This document shows, in pieces, positions 19,276-28,361 of a stretch of 43,838 nucleotides of DNA. The number at the start of each line of letters is the position of its first letter. Positions within the stretch are counted from its first letter, which is position 1. The DNA lies in contig NZ_APHR01000028.1 of assembly GCF_000349205.1 (NCBI RefSeq), positions 1 through 43,838 on the forward strand. Direction: 5' to 3'. Source of the stretch: Methylophaga lonarensis MPL (lineage in GTDB: Bacteria; Pseudomonadota; Gammaproteobacteria; Nitrosococcales; Methylophagaceae). The translations under genes were made by a program, and so were the position numbers. The notes beneath the pieces were generated by a model that was given only the letters and a program-made list of their open reading frames with translations, ran no database searches and was not told the origin of the DNA.

Positions 19276-19698
19276 TCAGTCACTAATGACCCAGTCAGGG
19301 TTCCAGACCACTTCCCAGACATGCTGATCGGGATCGCAAAAATAACCGGCATAACCGCCCCAGAAAGTTTCATGGGCAGGTTTGAGTACTTGAGCCCCAG
19401 CCGCCGCCGCTTCATCCATGACGCTATCGACCTCATCACGGCTACTGACATTGTGTGAAATCATGGCATGTGATGGACTGGGGCTGTCGGCTTCAATCCC
19501 CAGTTCCCGGATGATGCTGGCTCTCGGCCATAAGGCCAGTTTCAAGGTAGGCTGCAGATCGATAAACACCACGGCACCATGATCGTATTGTTCACCGATG
19601 ATGCCTTCGGTGGCTAATCCCAATCCATCGCGGTAGAACTGCAATGCCCGGTTCAAATCGTCGACACCCAGGGTGATGACACTGATTCTTGGTTTCAT
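19276..19698 (-). CDS. VOC-family (glyoxalase-like) protein
   Basis: A vicinal oxygen chelate protein of 140 residues with two beta-alpha-beta-beta-beta modules: ISVITLGVDDLNRALQFYRDGLG at the start, and WGGYAGYFCDPDQHVWEVVWNPDW at the end with the likely metal-binding Glu. ATG 19698 is preferred over 19725 because GGAGG lies before it and it overlaps the stop of the upstream gene (ATGA). It may act on a small metabolite; the reaction is unknown. Confidence 0.83.
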   Translation of the reverse strand: MKPRISVITLGVDDLNRALQFYRDGLGLATEGIIGEQYDHGAVVFIDLQPTLKLALWPRASIIRELGIEADSPSPSHAMISHNVSSRDEVDSVMDEAAAAGAQVLKPAHETFWGGYAGYFCDPDQHVWEVVWNPDWVISD

Positions 19699-20147
19699 GC
19701 TGAATCCTCCGGAAAACGATTGCACATGACATTCGACCAGACGCTATCGGCGGTCCAGTCGGTGAATACCCGCTTTCTGGCCTGCAATTCGGACAGGCCC
19801 TGAACATGATGCAGATACAAGAACAAAAATGCTGAAGCCCGATAGTTGAGCAGACAATGTACCCAGACCTTGGTGCCGGCACGTTGTTCCATTAACTGAT
19901 TGAACTGATTCCAGTGCGCTCGCTGGGGCTGGTCAAAAGGCACTTCGATATGCAGATAGTGCATGCCCAGTTCGCTGACAATGGCAGCTTCGTTTTTGAG
20001 TGCTTCGGGGTGAGTTGCTGGTAGCAGGTTGATCACCGTTTCAAAACCAGCGTCGGCGATTAATTGAAAATCTTCGATAACAGGTTGCCCTGATGAATGG
20101 ATATGTTCATTCACCTGTTTAACGTTGATGATCCGCTGAAAGTCCAT
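19695..20147 (-). CDS. Protein-tyrosine-phosphatase-like protein (CX4R loop)
   Basis: A 150-residue protein of the dual-specificity phosphatase-like/DUF442 group. The N-terminal region (INVKQVNEHIHSSGQP) and the strand GFETVINLLP fit this fold. The P-loop reads VHCLLNYRASAF with Cys98 and Arg103, four residues between Cys and Arg where classical phosphatases have five. This variant recurs in a bacterial subfamily, so it is probably functional but perhaps not as a standard phosphatase. It is first in an apparent operon with the VOC and GNAT-nitrilase genes. Confidence 0.7.
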   Translation of the reverse strand: MDFQRIINVKQVNEHIHSSGQPVIEDFQLIADAGFETVINLLPATHPEALKNEAAIVSELGMHYLHIEVPFDQPQRAHWNQFNQLMEQRAGTKVWVHCLLNYRASAFLFLYLHHVQGLSELQARKRVFTDWTADSVWSNVMCNRFPEDSA

Positions 20148-20262
20148 GCTGGCTCTTTATTGGGTGGACTGATTGCAGTTTAGCAGAGCCACAGGATAAA
20201 AATTCAATGTCTTTTGGTCTTATGGTTTCGGGTTATGCTGATGGACCCTGATGGAGTTGACG

Positions 20263-20700
20263 ATGATGAAAACTGCTTTTGCATTCCTGTTGTTTTTAAC
20301 CAGTAGTCCACTGTTTGCTGACCAGTCGCTTTGCGCTGAAGCACAAACCACGCTGGAGATGAATGCCTGTCTGTCAGAGATGCTAAAGGACACTGAACAA
20401 CATATGCGCGTCACCCTGTCTGAAGCCATGCAACGCCATCAGGATGACGGTCAGGTAATGGAAGCCATTAGTGACAGTCAGCATAACTGGCAGTCATATC
20501 GAGACAGTCATTGCCGTTCTTTATACGAAATATGGCGTCAGGGCTCGATCAGAAATGTGATTTACCTCGGTTGTGCCATTCAACTGACAGAGGCACGTAC
20601 CGAGCAGCTCAGAAACGACTATCTGACTTTGATGGATAGCGCTGAAACGCCCAAGCCGGGCCGAAAGCCTGAGCAGTCCTCAGGCAACCGACCGCTATAG
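20263..20700 (+). CDS. LprI-like secreted protein (DUF1311)
   Basis: A secreted protein of 145 residues with a signal peptide (KTAFAFLLFLTSSPLFA) and a DUF1311/LprI N-terminal-like domain: CAEAQTTLEMNACLSEML and later WQSYRDSHCRSLYEI...GCAIQLTEART, with the four cysteines of the domain. The family includes putative lysozyme inhibitors. ATG 20263 is preferred because GGAG lies 6 bp before it; the upstream ATG 20251 has no such site. It ends 6 bp from the convergent retropepsin gene. Confidence 0.78.
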   Translation: MMKTAFAFLLFLTSSPLFADQSLCAEAQTTLEMNACLSEMLKDTEQHMRVTLSEAMQRHQDDGQVMEAISDSQHNWQSYRDSHCRSLYEIWRQGSIRNVIYLGCAIQLTEARTEQLRNDYLTLMDSAETPKPGRKPEQSSGNRPL

Positions 20701-20706
20701 GCTAAG

Positions 20707-21207
20707 TCAGCCCAGGCGCACGTCACATTCCGGCGCTTGGGTATTGGTGTCTGAAGAGCTCACCAGTACCGAGTTGTCCAGAAAATTGCGACCCACCAGT
20801 ATCGGGAAAGTCAGGTGGCTGCGATCTGCCAGGGTAAAGCGTGAGTTTTCATAGTAATCGCCCAGACACAGTCCCATTTCAACCACGTAACGCGTTTGTT
20901 GGCCACTGGCTTGCGTGACTGTGACTTCATCGACCAACGGGCGTGACAGTCGATGTGATTTGCCTTCGTGATCCACAAAGGTGAATTCCACATGCTTTTC
21001 TCCACCTTGCTCGACCACTTCAGTATCGACTGCGTACATCGAGTTTGTTGCGGCTCCTGTGTCGAGTCTTGCGGTGGTCTCAATTCCACCTGGAAAGAGT
21101 TTCACCTTTTCTTCGTGACCAAACACTTTGGCTTGTTGCTCACCAACACCTGTGTCGGCCATCAGTGGCGCTGCCGTCATTAGCGATGCCAAGATCAGAG
21201 AACGCAT
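20707..21207 (-). CDS. Secreted retropepsin-like protein (RimB/Zn_protease family, PF05618)
   Basis: A 166-residue protein with a signal peptide (MRSLILASLMTAAPLMA). The domain is of the family once called ATP-dependent zinc protease and now seen as retropepsin-like. The active-site signature LDTGAATNSMYA is present, as is the C-terminal FPILVGRNFL. Cytoplasmic relatives trim poly-glutamate added by RimK. This version has no ATP-grasp partner next to it and is predicted to be periplasmic, so its substrate is unknown. Confidence 0.8.
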   Translation of the reverse strand: MRSLILASLMTAAPLMADTGVGEQQAKVFGHEEKVKLFPGGIETTARLDTGAATNSMYAVDTEVVEQGGEKHVEFTFVDHEGKSHRLSRPLVDEVTVTQASGQQTRYVVEMGLCLGDYYENSRFTLADRSHLTFPILVGRNFLDNSVLVSSSDTNTQAPECDVRLG

Positions 21208-21337
21208 GTTTCCTCCTTTATTCTAAAAGTCAGTCACAAGTCGCTAAAAACGCGATTTGCGTTATTAGGGAGTCATTCTGGTTTGAATAGTTCCATCATC
21301 GTAATAACAGCATGCGATGACGGCTTGATGACAGACT

Positions 21338-21366
21338 CTTGATTTCCAATGGCGCAATCCCCATAT
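21338..21366 (+). promoter_or_regulatory. Heat-shock (sigma-32) promoter of htpG
   Basis: CTTGATT at 21338-21344 and CCCCATAT at 21359-21366 are separated by 14 bp, matching the sigma-32 consensus CTTGAAA-N14-CCCCATnT in all but two positions of the -35. Transcription would begin near 21374, downstream of the ATG at 21349. This supports ATG 21409 as the htpG start. Confidence 0.8.
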
Positions 21367-21408
21367 GCAGCCTATCAATTCAACAAGCCAGATGGAGGCA
21401 TAACTGCA

Positions 21409-23316
21409 ATGGGCGTTGACGCACATAAAGAGACTTTGGGGTTCCAGACTGAGGTCAAACAACTATTGAATCTGATGATTCATTCGCTCTATAGCAACAA
21501 GGAAATCTTTCTGAGAGAACTGATTTCCAATGCGGCGGATGCGGCTGACAAACTGCGTTTTGAAGCACTGTCTGATGATGCGTTGTATGAAGATGATGCA
21601 GAGCTGAAAATCCGCGTTGCTTTTGATGAAAAAGCCCGCACCATTACCATTACCGATAACGGCATTGGCATGAACCGCCAGGAAGTTATCGACAATATCG
21701 GCACTATCGCGCGTAGTGGCACCAAAGCCTTTTTTGGCAAGCTGACCGGTGATCAGGCCAAAGACTCTCAACTGATCGGCCAGTTTGGTGTCGGTTTTTA
21801 CTCGGCCTTTATTGTTGCCGATAAAGTCACCTTAAAGACCCGCCGCGCCGGACTCACCGCAGAACACGGTGTGTTGTGGGAATCCGGTGGTGAAGGTGAA
21901 TTCAGCATCGAAACCATCGAAAAACCGACTCGTGGAACCGAGATCACCCTGCACCTGCGTGAAGGTGAAGACGAATTCCTTAACGGCTGGCGTATCCGCA
22001 ATGTCATTCGCAAATACTCGGACCACATCAACCTGCCGATTGTCATGAACAAAGAACCGGTGCCAGATGAAGACGGCAAGATTGATGACAGTGTCATTGA
22101 AGATGAAACCGTTAACAAAGCCACCGCGCTGTGGACGCTGTCGAAAAACGACATCACTGATGATCAATACAAAGAGTTCTACAAGCAGGTGGCCCACGAC
22201 TTTGAAGATCCACTGAGCTGGAGCCATAACAAGGTTGAAGGCAACACTGAATACACCTCGCTGCTGTACATTCCATCTCGCGCACCCTTTGATCTATGGG
22301 ATCGGGATCGCATGCACGGCATCAAGCTGTATGTAAAACGTGTCTTTATCATGGAAGACAGCGAGCAGTTGATGCCGCGTTATCTTCGCTTTATCCGCGG
22401 TGTGATTGATACCAACGATCTGCCGCTCAACGTATCGCGTGAGATCCTGCAAAGCAGCAAAGTCATCGACAGCATCCGCACGGCATCAGTGAAGAAAATC
22501 CTGTCTGAACTGAGCAAAATGGCCAAAAACGAGCCAGAGCAATATAGCAAGTTCTGGAAAGAATTTGGTCAGGTCATCAAGGAAGGTCCAGGCGAAGACT
22601 TTGCCAACAAGGAAACTCTGGCCAAGTTGTTGCGTTTTGCCACAACTGAGTCGGGCTCTGCCGAGCAAACCGTGTCGCTGGAAGACTATGTTGGCCGCAT
22701 GAAGGAAAAGCAGGACAAGATTTATTACATCACTGCCGAAAGCTACGCCGCAGCGAAAAACAGCCCACATCTGGAAGTCTTCCGCAAAAAAGGCATCGAA
22801 GTACTGTTGCTGACCGACCGGGTGGACGAGTGGCTGGTCAACTCGCTGACCGATTTTGACGGCAAACATCTGCAATCGGTGGCCAAAGGCGATCTGGATC
22901 TGGGCGAGCTGGAAGATGAGCAAGAGAAAAAAGCCCACGAAGAAGTTGAGAAAAACTTTGAAGATCTGGTGGAGCGCGTCAAGAAAACACTCGACGAGAA
23001 GGTCAAAGATGTTCGCATTACCCATCGTTTGACTGATTCACCTGCCTGTCTGGTCGCTGATAACTATGACATGAGTGCTAATCTGGAGCGCATGCTCAAG
23101 GCAGCGGGGCAGCAAGTTTCAGGCAGTAAACCGATCCTGGAGCTCAACCCTGAGCACCCGATGGTGGCCAAGCTGAAAGACGAAAGCAACGATGACAAGT
23201 TCGGCGACTGGGTGTCTATCTTGTTTGATCAGGCGCTGCTTGCTGAAGGTGGTCAACTGGATGATCCGGCCAGCTTCGTCAAAAAACTCAATGCCATGCT
23301 GTTGCAGCAGGCTTAA
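21409..23316 (+). CDS. htpG: Molecular chaperone HtpG (Hsp90)
   Basis: Bacterial Hsp90, 635 residues, an ATP-dependent cytoplasmic chaperone. The N-terminal ATPase domain has [35 protein letters not shown] and [11 protein letters not shown]. The middle domain carries [19 protein letters not shown] and the C-terminal dimerisation domain is complete. The longer frame from 21349 is rejected because GGAGG lies 9 bp before ATG 21409, the family N-terminus matches there, and the sigma-32 promoter lies across the earlier ATG. Confidence 0.97.
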   Translation: MGVDAHKETLGFQTEVKQLLNLMIHSLYSNKEIFLRELISNAADAADKLRFEALSDDALYEDDAELKIRVAFDEKARTITITDNGIGMNRQEVIDNIGTIARSGTKAFFGKLTGDQAKDSQLIGQFGVGFYSAFIVADKVTLKTRRAGLTAEHGVLWESGGEGEFSIETIEKPTRGTEITLHLREGEDEFLNGWRIRNVIRKYSDHINLPIVMNKEPVPDEDGKIDDSVIEDETVNKATALWTLSKNDITDDQYKEFYKQVAHDFEDPLSWSHNKVEGNTEYTSLLYIPSRAPFDLWDRDRMHGIKLYVKRVFIMEDSEQLMPRYLRFIRGVIDTNDLPLNVSREILQSSKVIDSIRTASVKKILSELSKMAKNEPEQYSKFWKEFGQVIKEGPGEDFANKETLAKLLRFATTESGSAEQTVSLEDYVGRMKEKQDKIYYITAESYAAAKNSPHLEVFRKKGIEVLLLTDRVDEWLVNSLTDFDGKHLQSVAKGDLDLGELEDEQEKKAHEEVEKNFEDLVERVKKTLDEKVKDVRITHRLTDSPACLVADNYDMSANLERMLKAAGQQVSGSKPILELNPEHPMVAKLKDESNDDKFGDWVSILFDQALLAEGGQLDDPASFVKKLNAMLLQQA

Positions 23317-23326
23317 TCCGACTGTT

Positions 23327-23357
23327 CGGCCTCTCTCCTGTGCGCGGGGAGGGGCCG
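23327..23357 (+). terminator. GC-rich hairpin after htpG
   Basis: CGGCCTCTCTCC at 23327-23338 pairs imperfectly with GGGGAGGGGCCG at 23346-23357 around a 7-base loop, starting 10 bp after the htpG stop. No U-run follows, so it is either a weak terminator or an mRNA-stabilising hairpin. Confidence 0.4.
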
Positions 23358-23439
23358 GTCATTCCCGAATACGATAGAATATCCCTGCCAAGCACCATCA
23401 TTTAACCCGTCGCGATCACCGCGTAATCAGGACACCATC

Positions 23440-24333
23440 ATGCAAGACAGCCCCCAACAGGATCATCTGCAACGTTTTATTTTTGACAATGCCGAGGTGC
23501 GTGGCGAGTGGGTTCAATTAAAAAGCACCTGGCAGGAAGTCAGCAAGCAACGTGACTATCCGGCACCGGTGGCGCATCTGCTGGGTGAAATGCTGGCGGC
23601 TGCCGCACTACTCACTGAAACGGTGAAAATTGAAGGTCGTCTGGTCTTGCAAATTCGTGCCAATGGCCCGGTATCAATGATGATGGTCGAATGCACCAGT
23701 GATCACACGCTGAGAGGTCTTGCCAATTGGCAAGGTGAGATTGCAGATACTGCCAGTTTCAGTGAATTGCTAGGTGACGGCACGTTGGCAATCACCATCG
23801 AAGTCGTGGGTGCCAAGCAACCTTATCAAGGCATTGTCAGCCTGCATGGTGACAATCTGTCCGCGGTGTTGGAGAACTATTTTCAACAATCAGAACAGCT
23901 TGATACCCGTATCTGGCTGACTGCTGATCAACATGCTGCCGCCGGTTTGTTTTTACAACAACTGCCGGGCGATAAAAAACCTGAACAGGCCGAAAACTGG
24001 TCACGTATTAACCAGCTAGCGTCAACCGTCACGCCACAGGAATTATGTGAACTGGATGCCATCAACCTGTTGCATCGCCTGTTTCATCAAGAGCCAGTTC
24101 GGCTGTTAACCACCACTATGCTTGAATTTGCCTGTACCTGTTCCCGCGAGCGGGTCGGAGAAACCATTCGCATGTTGGGTGAAGCCGAAGCCAATGACAT
24201 TATCGAAGAACATGGCTATCTGGAAGCGGCCTGTGAATTCTGTAATACCCACTATCAGTTTGATAAGGTGGATATTGCGCAGTTATTTAACGACAGCATA
24301 TCGCCCAGCAGTGATACCGACGTATTGCACTAG
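23440..24333 (+). CDS. hslO: Redox-regulated chaperone Hsp33
   Basis: Hsp33 holdase, 297 residues. It is activated when zinc is lost from four cysteines and disulfides form under oxidative stress. The zinc motif is visible as Cys232-x-Cys234 (CTCSRERV) and Cys265-x-x-Cys268 (CEFCNTHY). The N-terminal FDNAEVRGEWVQL is typical. Its place after htpG groups two stress chaperones. Confidence 0.95.
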   Translation: MQDSPQQDHLQRFIFDNAEVRGEWVQLKSTWQEVSKQRDYPAPVAHLLGEMLAAAALLTETVKIEGRLVLQIRANGPVSMMMVECTSDHTLRGLANWQGEIADTASFSELLGDGTLAITIEVVGAKQPYQGIVSLHGDNLSAVLENYFQQSEQLDTRIWLTADQHAAAGLFLQQLPGDKKPEQAENWSRINQLASTVTPQELCELDAINLLHRLFHQEPVRLLTTTMLEFACTCSRERVGETIRMLGEAEANDIIEEHGYLEAACEFCNTHYQFDKVDIAQLFNDSISPSSDTDVLH

Positions 24334-24345
24334 GGCTCAAATAAA

Positions 24346-24927
24346 ATGTCGCGACTGCTGATATTAAGTTCTATTTTATTAATATTAGCCGGGTGCTCGG
24401 CGCGTATTTCGCCGCCCGCCACACCTGAAACCCCGCGCAGCATATTCATACTTGATCATGGCAAGCATTCCAGTCTGGTATTGAGTCAGGCCAACGGCGA
24501 TTTGATTCGATATTCCTATGGCGATTGGCGTTACTACGCACAGGCGCAGACCGGTATTTTCTCCGGTTTCCGGGCAATTGCCTTGCCTAGCAAAGCGGCA
24601 TTGGGCCGACGAGAATTACCGGGGCCAGCCACTGCCGAGAATGTTCGGCAACAGGTTAAAGTCGGTATCGAAAACATGCTCAGTCTTGAGGCCGAAGCCG
24701 AAGCGGTAGATCGCCTGCTTGAACAACTGCAACACAAGTTCGATGCCTCACGCGACAGCCTGTTGTATCGACCAGAATACGATCTGGAGTTTGTCCTGCA
24801 TCCGGTCAACTACACCTTGAGACACAATTCCAATCGAGTACTGGGCGACTGGCTCAAGGCGCTGGGCAGTGAAATTCATGGCTGGCCGCTGTTGTCCGAC
24901 TGGCAGCTTGAACCGGACGGAATGTAG
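24346..24927 (+). CDS. Putative lipoprotein of unknown function
   Basis: A 193-residue protein with a lipoprotein signal (ILAGC, lipid-modified Cys17). A region with HGKHSSLVL and YSYGDWRYYAQAQTG follows; this is loosely like the DUF2459 pattern of an early HxxH-type segment and a GW/GDxxYY block, but I cannot confirm the family. It starts 12 bp after hslO and is probably co-transcribed. It faces the copper operon tail-to-tail with a 3-bp gap. Confidence 0.65.
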   Translation: MSRLLILSSILLILAGCSARISPPATPETPRSIFILDHGKHSSLVLSQANGDLIRYSYGDWRYYAQAQTGIFSGFRAIALPSKAALGRRELPGPATAENVRQQVKVGIENMLSLEAEAEAVDRLLEQLQHKFDASRDSLLYRPEYDLEFVLHPVNYTLRHNSNRVLGDWLKALGSEIHGWPLLSDWQLEPDGM

Positions 24928-24930
24928 CAA

Positions 24931-25206
24931 TTACTTGGGACGTTTTTGGGCTTCTTTACGCCCGTCTTCCAAGCCACGGCGATAGGCTGCTTCTGCATCC
25001 GAATCCTTGGCAGGCCCATGATTGTGCCCACCGTGCCCCTTGTGCATGAAAACATGCATTAACGGGCACAACAGAATAATCAGCAAGGGCAGGTAAGGCA
25101 GAACGTGCTCAGCGTGCTCAACAAACAGGAAATACAGCGCGGCGCCTATCAGGATAAGTGTCGCCACTCCGTGAAGGCTGTTCCAGAACGTGGGTTTTGC
25201 TGACAT
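24931..25206 (-). CDS. DUF2933 small membrane protein of the copper operon
   Basis: A protein of 91 residues from ATG 25206 (MSAKPTFWNSLHG), chosen over 25245 because GGAG lies just upstream. Two hydrophobic segments (GVATLILIGAALYFLFV and LPYLPLLIILLCPLMHVFMH) are followed by HKGHGGHNHG, a His-rich stretch as in DUF2933 proteins, and a charged tail. DUF2933 genes commonly sit in copper or other metal-resistance operons. It is the last gene here, 35 bp after the P-type ATPase. Its role is not known. Confidence 0.75.
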   Translation of the reverse strand: MSAKPTFWNSLHGVATLILIGAALYFLFVEHAEHVLPYLPLLIILLCPLMHVFMHKGHGGHNHGPAKDSDAEAAYRRGLEDGRKEAQKRPK

Positions 25207-25241
25207 GGTATTTTCTCCTTTACGGTGGGGCAGATAATTCT

Positions 25242-27761
25242 TCACGGGGCTGCAGGTGTATCAGCCGCATGCAGCTTCACGCGTTTGAGCAACAAAGAAT
25301 TACCAATTACAGACAACGAACTTGCGGTCATGGCAACAACACCGATCATCGGATGCAGTAAACCGATAGCGGCGATCGGTATGGCAGCCACATTGTAGGC
25401 GCTGGCCCAGATCAGGTTTTGCACTATTTTGCTGAATGTAGCGCGGGATAGTTGCATGGCTTCTACCACACCAGTCAGTTCACCGCGCACCAGAGTGACA
25501 TCCGCAGCCTCAATCGCGACATCGGCGCCGGCACCGATGGCAATGCCCACATTGGCTTGTTTCAGCGCGGGTGCATCATTGATGCCGTCGCCAACCATGG
25601 CAACGTGGTCACCGTATTTTTGCTGCAGGGCGCGAACTGCATCAACCTTGCCTTCCGGCAATACCCCAGCCTGAACCTCGTCTATGCCTACTTCAGCAGC
25701 GACCGCCCGGGCGGCGCGTTCGTTGTCACCGGTAATCATTACCACATGCAAACCCAGTGCGTGCATACCTCGAATCGCGGCTATCGACTCTTGCTTGATG
25801 GTATCCGCTACCGCAACAATGCCGCAGGCTTTACCGTCAACCGCGACCAACACGGCGGTGCGGCCGCGTCCTTCCAAGTCATCAAGTGCTTTATCCAGTG
25901 CCTCCAGACCGCTTACACCTTTCTCGTCCAGCAGCTTACGGTTGCCTATCAGTACCAGAGCACCATCGACCTTGCCGGAAACACCACGCGCGCCGGTGGA
26001 ACGAAATTCTGTTACTTCGCCGGGCTGCACCATACGCTCGCCGGCACCTTCAACAATGGCGCGGGCAATGGGGTGTTCGGAGGCATTTTCCACCGTCGCA
26101 GCCCACTGCAATAATTGTTGCTCGGTTACGCCCTCGGCCGTGGCTAGTTCAGTCAGTTTCGGTTTGCCCTGTGTAATCGTGCCGGTTTTATCAAGCACCA
26201 TGACTTTGACGTCTTTAAAAGTTTGAATGGCCTCACCGGAGCGGATCAGAATGCCTCGCTCAGCCCCAATACCCGAGCCCACCATGAGTGCAGTCGGTGT
26301 TGCCAAACCCAAGGCACAGGGGCAAGCGATAACCAGCACTGCAATAGCGGCGAGAATAGCCAGCACTGGTGTGCTTGCTGTCGGATCTACCCAAGGCAGG
26401 AATCCTGCACCCCACACCAGTATCGGACGAAGCGTGTCGGCAGCAACGAACCACGCCACAAAGCTCGCCAGTGAGATCAAGATGACCACAGGCACAAAAC
26501 GCCCGGTCATGCGATCAGCGAACTCCTGGATCGGTACCCGCGAGCCCTGGGCCTGTTCTACCAGTTTGATCACCTGAGACAAAAAGGTATCACCACCCAC
26601 TTTGGTGGCCTTGACCCGCAATCGACCCTCTTTATTGATGGTTGCGCCAATCACGGTATCGCCGGGTGCTTTGTACACCGGCACCGATTCGCCGGTGGCA
26701 ATGGATTCATCCAGATGGCTTTCACCTTCGACCACCTCGCCATCGGTGGGTACTTTGTCACCCGGTCGAATCACCATAATATCGCCCGGCTGCAGTGCCT
26801 TGATCGGTACTTCCAGTTCCTGACCGTCACGTTCTACCCGGGCCGTTTTGGCACCCAGCGTCAGCAACTTGCGGATCGCCTGTGAAGCTCTGCCTTTGGC
26901 TTTGGCCTCCAGATAACGCCCCAGCAGGTGGAAGGTCATGATGGTCGCCGCCATCTCGATAAACGAGGTCATGGTGACAAAAAAGCCGGCCAGCCCGATC
27001 AAGTAGGGCGGCAGACTGCCCATGGAGATCAACACATCCATGTTAAAGGTGCGGTTGGTGAGTGAGCGCCAGCTGGACTTATGGGTGGCTGCGCCGCCAT
27101 AAAGAAAAACCACCGGAAACGCCAACAACGCCACGATCAGCAGATAGCCGGGGATCGGTTGCCAGAACATATGGGGGATCATCAACAGCATGATCAGAGT
27201 CGTGGGTATGCCAGCAATCCACAGGCGCTTCAGCGCCTGTTGCAGGTAGGCACCTTCAATATCGGCATCTTTCCCGGCTTCGTCATCGTCAGCTTCGTAA
27301 ATGGCCTCTGCAACGTCGTAACCGGCTTTTTCCACGGCTTGCTTGAGCTGTTCAGCAGTGGGGCCGCCCTCGGCTATCTCAATGTGAACCTTGTGGCTGG
27401 CGATACTGGTGCTGATATGCGAGATGCCATTGAGCCGCTGGAGAGACTCGCGCACTATACCAGCGCAGTGATCCGAGCCCATGCTCGGCACAATAAGCTG
27501 CACCGTGTTTCCCACCCCCGAACTGCTGGCCGACGCGACCTCATAGCCTGCCTTTTCAACGGCTGTGCGGATAGCGTTCAGTTTCAGCTTGCCGGGATCG
27601 TAATTGGCTTCGACTCGGTGAGCCGCGATATTGGTATGAATCTCACCGATACCGTCCAGACGTTTCAGTGAGGTTTTAACAATGCCGGCGCAATGATCCG
27701 AACCCATGCCTGGCACAGTCAGTCTTGCCAGGGCAGTGGTTTGTTTTGATTCAGTGCTCAT
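25242..27761 (-). CDS. copA: Copper-translocating P1B-type ATPase
   Basis: Cu(I)-exporting ATPase, 839 residues. Two N-terminal HMA domains (residues about 13-75 and 87-150) are followed by eight predicted membrane helices with the CPC ion-binding motif (Cys480-Pro-Cys482), the phosphorylation motif DKTGT, SEHP and the hinge GDGINDAPA. YN in TM7 and MTASSLSV..NS in TM8 fit the Cu(I) subgroup. Both HMA domains read GMGSDHCAGIV or SMGSDHCAGIV: Ser21/Cys24 and Ser96/Cys99, so the first Cys of each CxxC is Ser. The start overlaps the DUF2231 gene by 11 bp. The symbol copA is also used for the multicopper oxidase in this operon. Confidence 0.93.
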   Translation of the reverse strand: MSTESKQTTALARLTVPGMGSDHCAGIVKTSLKRLDGIGEIHTNIAAHRVEANYDPGKLKLNAIRTAVEKAGYEVASASSSGVGNTVQLIVPSMGSDHCAGIVRESLQRLNGISHISTSIASHKVHIEIAEGGPTAEQLKQAVEKAGYDVAEAIYEADDDEAGKDADIEGAYLQQALKRLWIAGIPTTLIMLLMIPHMFWQPIPGYLLIVALLAFPVVFLYGGAATHKSSWRSLTNRTFNMDVLISMGSLPPYLIGLAGFFVTMTSFIEMAATIMTFHLLGRYLEAKAKGRASQAIRKLLTLGAKTARVERDGQELEVPIKALQPGDIMVIRPGDKVPTDGEVVEGESHLDESIATGESVPVYKAPGDTVIGATINKEGRLRVKATKVGGDTFLSQVIKLVEQAQGSRVPIQEFADRMTGRFVPVVILISLASFVAWFVAADTLRPILVWGAGFLPWVDPTASTPVLAILAAIAVLVIACPCALGLATPTALMVGSGIGAERGILIRSGEAIQTFKDVKVMVLDKTGTITQGKPKLTELATAEGVTEQQLLQWAATVENASEHPIARAIVEGAGERMVQPGEVTEFRSTGARGVSGKVDGALVLIGNRKLLDEKGVSGLEALDKALDDLEGRGRTAVLVAVDGKACGIVAVADTIKQESIAAIRGMHALGLHVVMITGDNERAARAVAAEVGIDEVQAGVLPEGKVDAVRALQQKYGDHVAMVGDGINDAPALKQANVGIAIGAGADVAIEAADVTLVRGELTGVVEAMQLSRATFSKIVQNLIWASAYNVAAIPIAAIGLLHPMIGVVAMTASSLSVIGNSLLLKRVKLHAADTPAAP

Positions 27762-28350
27762 GTTGCCCCCCTGTTTTATCTGACGGCAATGGCTGGGAAT
27801 GTGACTCTAATTCCCTCGAGTGCTCGGGCAAACTGTCTGCCTTATCCTGCATGTCATGGTCATGGTCATGATCGTGATCGTGATGACCGTGTTGATGACC
27901 GGCCGCTAGTACACCAATGCCATGTCGATATACCAGTTCGCCGCCTTTATAGCCGGTGATGGCCAGCAAGCTGCCAGCCACCAAAATCAGGATGACAAAC
28001 AGAAAATGACGCCGCCCCTGAAATTTGGCACTGCCAAACAGGTTAGCCAGTAATGACCATACGCCGAGCACCATAAACACAGTAGCTGTTATCAAAGCCC
28101 AATGTCGATGACTGGCCATGGCATGATGTTGTTCCAGCGTCGAGTGCGCAACGGTATCAAAGGCATGGGCACCGGTCAGCACAGTGCCCACTGTGAATAA
28201 CACACCCAGCCAGAGTGTCCAGCGAGCGGTGATCTGCAGTCCGGCTAAAGGTATCAGACTGCCAAGCAGATGCAGCAAGACTGATGTGCCCAGCAGACCG
28301 ATAGTGAAATGCACCAGTATGGGATGCCAGTTGGGAATAATTTCGATCAT
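27751..28350 (-). CDS. DUF2231 membrane protein with His/Asp-rich tail
   Basis: A 199-residue membrane protein. The start HPILVHFTIGLLGTSVLLHLLG is the DUF2231 signature, with four predicted helices. The C-terminus has a metal-binding-looking run (HQHGHHDHDHDHDHD) and a polar tail ending GGQHEH. DUF2231 proteins often accompany cytochromes or metal transport. The position between copB and the copper ATPase, plus the His-rich tail, suggests copper handling at the membrane; this is inference. Confidence 0.78.
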   Translation of the reverse strand: MIEIIPNWHPILVHFTIGLLGTSVLLHLLGSLIPLAGLQITARWTLWLGVLFTVGTVLTGAHAFDTVAHSTLEQHHAMASHRHWALITATVFMVLGVWSLLANLFGSAKFQGRRHFLFVILILVAGSLLAITGYKGGELVYRHGIGVLAAGHQHGHHDHDHDHDHDMQDKADSLPEHSRELESHSQPLPSDKTGGQHEH

Positions 28351-28361
28351 GTCACTTCTCC

